Origin: Sepiola atlantica
Lineage: Eukaryota; Mollusca; Cephalopoda; Sepiida; Sepiolidae
Length of the DNA: 64,000 bases
Direction: 5' to 3'
NCBI GenBank assembly: GCA_963556195.1
Contig: CAUVYP010000587.1
Location: 806,001-870,000 of the forward strand
Position numbers and translations under genes: made by a program. Below are positions 61,322-64,000 of this stretch, in pieces (within the stretch, counting starts at the first letter, position 1; each line of letters opens with the position of its first letter). The notes beneath the pieces were generated by a model. That model saw only the letters and a program-made list of their open reading frames with translations, made no database searches and was not told the DNA's origin.

Positions 61322-64000
61322 TTAGCGCGTTTTAAAGTTGATATCGCTTTTGTTGATAACTTCCACATTTATTCGAATTGTGCAACGAAACTTTGCAGAC
61401 ACTCGCGGATAGGCCTTTTCTACTGAAGTACCAAGTTTCAAAAGTGCAGCTCTTGTACTGCCGGAGATATGTCGATACAAACTGAATACGCAAAACATCA
61501 ACAAAATTTAGCGCGTTTTAAAGTTGATATCGCTTTTGTTTATAACTTCCACATTTATTCGAATTGTGCAACGAAACTTTGCAGACAGTCGCGGAGAGGC
61601 CTTTTCTACTGAAGTACTCAGTTTCAGAAGTGCAGCTCTTGTACTGCCGGAGATATGTCGATACAAACTGAATACGCAAAACATCAACAAAATTTAGCGC
61701 GTTTTAAAGTTGATATCGCTTTTGTTTATAACTTCCACATTTATTCGAATTGTGCAACGAAACTTTGTAGACAACCGCGGTGACACATTTTCTACTGAAG
61801 TAATAAGTTTCAGAAGTGCCGCTCTTGTACTGGTGGAGATATGTCGATACAAACTGAATACGCAAAACATCAACAAAATTTAGCGCGTTTTAAAGTTGAT
61901 ATCGCTTTTGTTTATAACTTCCACATTTATTCGAATTGTGCAACGAAACTTTGCAGACAACCGCGGAGACACATTTTCTACTGAAGTACCAAGTTTCAGA
62001 AGTACAGCTCTTGCACTGCCGGAGATATGTCGATACAAACTGAATACGCAAAACATCAAACAAATTTAGCGCGTTTTAAAGTTGATATCGCTTTTGTTTA
62101 TAACTTCCACATTTATTCGAATTGTGCAACGAAACTTTGCAGACAGTCGCGGAGAGGCTTTTTCTACTACAGTACCAAGTTTCAGAAGTGCAGCTCTTGT
62201 CTTGCCGGAGATATGTCGATACAAACTGAATACGCAAAACATCAACAAAATTTAGCGCGTTTTGAAGTTGATATCGCTTTTGTTTATAACTTCCACATTT
62301 ATTCGAATTGTGCGACGAAACTTTGTAGACAACCGCGGTGACACATTTTCTACTGAAGTACCAAGTTTCAGAAGTGCAGCTCTTGTACTGGTGGAGATAT
62401 GTCGATACAAACTGAATACGCAAAACATCAACAAAATTTAGCGCGTTTTAAAGTTGATATCGCTTTTGTTTATAACTTCCACATTTATTCGAATTGTGCC
62501 ACGAAACTTGGCAGACAGTCGCGGATACGCCTTTTCTACTGAAGTACCAAGTGTCAGAAGTGCAGCTCTTGTACTGCCGGAGATATGTCGATACAAACTG
62601 AATACGAAAAACATCAACAAAATTTAGCGCGTTTTAAAGTTGATATCGCTTTTGTTTATAACTTCCACATTTATTCGAATTGTGCCACGAAACTTTGCAG
62701 ACAGTCGCGGATAGGCCTTTTCTACTGAAGTACCAAGTTTAAGAAGTGCAGCTCTTGTACTGCCGGAGATATGTCGATACAAACTGAATACGCAAAACAT
62801 CAACAAAATTTAGCGCGTTTTAAAGTTGATATCGCTTTTGTTTATAACTTCCACATTTATTCGAATTGTGCAACGAAACTTTGCAGACAACCGCGGAGAC
62901 ACATTTTCTACTGAAGTACCAAGTTTCAGAAGTGCAGCTCTTGTACTGCCGGAGATATGTCGATACAAACTGAATACGCAAAACATCAACAAACTTTAGC
63001 GCGTTTTAAAGTTGATATCGCTTTTGTTTATAACTTCCACATTTATTCGAATTGTGCAACGAAACTTTGCAGACAACCGCGGAGACACATTTTGCTACTG
63101 AAGTACCAAGTTTCAGAAGTGCAGCTCTTGTACTGCCGGAGGTATGTCGATACAAACTGAATACGCAAAACATCAAAAAAATTTAGCGCGTTTTAAAGTT
63201 GATATCGCTTTTGTTTATAACTTCCACATATATTCGAATTGTGCAACGAAACTTTGTAGACAACCGCGGTGACACATTTTCTACTGAAGTACCAAGTTTC
63301 AGAAGTGCAGCTCTGGTACTGCGGGAGATATCTCGATACAAACTTAATACGCAAAACATCAACAAAATTTAGCGCGTTTAAAGCTGATATCGCTTTTGTT
63401 TATAACTTCCACATTTATTCGAATTGTGCCACGAAACTTTGCAGACAGTCGCGGATAGGCCTTTTCTACTGAAGTACCAAGTTTCAGAAGTGCAGCTCTT
63501 GTACTGCCGGAGATATTTCGATACAAACTTAATACGCAAAACATCAACAAAATTTAGCGCGTTTTAAAGTTGATATCGCTTTTGTTTATAACTTCCACAT
63601 TTATTCGAATTGTGCAACGAAACTTTGCAGACAGTCGCGGATAAGCCTTTTCTACTTAAGTACTTAGTTTCAGAAGTGCAGCTCTTGTACTGCCGGAGAT
63701 ATGTCGATACAAACTGAATACGCAAAACATCAACAAAATTAATGGCGTTTTAAAGTTGATATCGCTTTTGTTTATAACTTCCACATTTATTCGAATTGTG
63801 CAACGAAACTTTGCAGACAACCGCGGAGACACATTTACTACTGAAGTACTCAGTTTCAGAAGTGCAGCTCTTGTACTGCCGGAGATATGTCGATACAACC
63901 TTAATACTGAAAACATCAACAAAATTTAGCGCGTTTAAAGCTGATATCGCTTTTGTTTATAACATCCACATTTATTCGAATTGTGCCACGAAACTTTGCA
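61322..64000. repeat. 16-mer HOR, copy 2, cut by the window end
   Basis: It follows copy 1 at an offset of 2,974 bp. In the stretches I compared base by base the copies were the same, and their diagnostic sites agree throughout. The only difference found is at 63850-63851, where tactcag replaces taccaag. The final monomer (63926 on) is incomplete. Confidence 0.93.

Larger units (their letters stand above)
1..64000. repeat. 186-bp satellite DNA array filling the window
   Basis: The motif ttagcgcg recurs every 186 bp (for example 366, 552, 2222, 2408, 26734, 26920) with the same flanking sequence throughout, always on the same strand. The window therefore holds about 344 monomers. Most are 186 bp; some are 184 or 185 bp through short deletions, a few are 187 or 188 bp, and one is 175 bp. 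Neighbouring monomers differ mainly at linked sites in the middle of the repeat, whereas monomers one HOR period apart are nearly identical. This pattern is known from eukaryotic centromeric and pericentromeric satellites. I do not recognise this family, so the centromeric role is an inference. No stretch of unique sequence was found, and the array continues past both edges. Confidence 0.97.

Noticed and set aside
1..64000. CRISPR array
   Set aside because: The unit is 186 bp with variable and constant parts of similar size. The variable part consists of a small set of recurring subfamilies, not unique spacers, and no cas gene is present.
1..64000. Array of bacterial small RNA or retron-like non-coding units
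   Set aside because: No reverse transcriptase or other gene lies in 64 kb, no strong hairpin or terminator with a T-run is seen in the monomer, and the HOR structure is that of a satellite evolving by unequal exchange.
1..64000. Telomeric or microsatellite DNA
   Set aside because: No short-period telomere motif occurs, and the only homopolymer tracts are short, such as the T-run near 765 and 6150.
1..64000. Assembly artefact as the explanation for the entire repeat structure
   Set aside because: The ordered private mutations, distinct zones and matched chimeras would be hard to create by misassembly. For the near-identical tandem pairs (12432-16889, 53519-57232, 58348-64000), however, a false duplication cannot be excluded from sequence alone.

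Overview
The window is one uninterrupted block of satellite DNA. From base 1 to base 64,000 it is a head-to-tail tandem array of a monomer of about 186 bp, roughly 344 copies, all in the same orientation and running off both edges. By my hand count the consensus monomer is about 39% G+C. I see no protein-coding gene, RNA gene, transposon, CRISPR array, inversion or unique sequence. This is what a long-read assembly of a eukaryotic centromeric or pericentromeric satellite looks like. I do not recognise the monomer family and cannot name the organism; a bacterial or archaeal chromosome is very unlikely, because 64 kb holds no gene.

Monomers are phased here at the 'ttagcgcg' motif (position 1). 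A monomer has a well conserved part (about 146-186 and on through 1-62 of the next copy) and a variable part (about 63-145). Linked differences in the variable part sort monomers into recurring subfamilies, lettered here: T (aaccgcggtgac, tggtggag; Ti has gtaataag), E (aaccgcggagac), V (as E, but acagctcttgcactg), G (as E, but gcagcttttgtactg), F (caaagatacttt, aaccgcgctgac), C (agtcgcggatagg), P (as C, tail ggaggtatg, usually head gcgtatttt), H (tttgcggacag), I (gctacgaaacttgg), B (gcggagagg, ctacagtacc, cttgtcttgcc), S (gcggagagg, agtactcag), D (gcggatacccc), K (gtcgccgttagg), J (atgcaacaaacttt, gtcgctttagg; 184 bp), X (gcggataagcc).

The subfamilies occur in ordered higher-order repeats (HORs) that change along the window. 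At 1-7,977 there is mixed order with a 743-bp tetramer K-D-S-Ti. At 7,978-16,889 there are four 12-mer periods of about 2,229 bp. At 16,890-23,570 the order is transitional. At 23,571-53,518 the dominant unit is a 9-mer, T-C-H-I-P-F-G-V-B (1,674 bp), with nine complete copies plus shortened, expanded and chimeric ones. At 53,519-57,232 a 10-mer of 1,857 bp is present twice. At 58,348-64,000 a 16-mer of 2,974 bp is present twice, nearly identical, the second cut by the window end.

The most informative content is the record of unequal exchange. Several monomers are chimeras of two subfamilies, and each sits exactly where its 9-mer, tetramer or other unit has lost or gained monomers. Open frames recur on both strands because 186 is divisible by three; I do not consider them genes.
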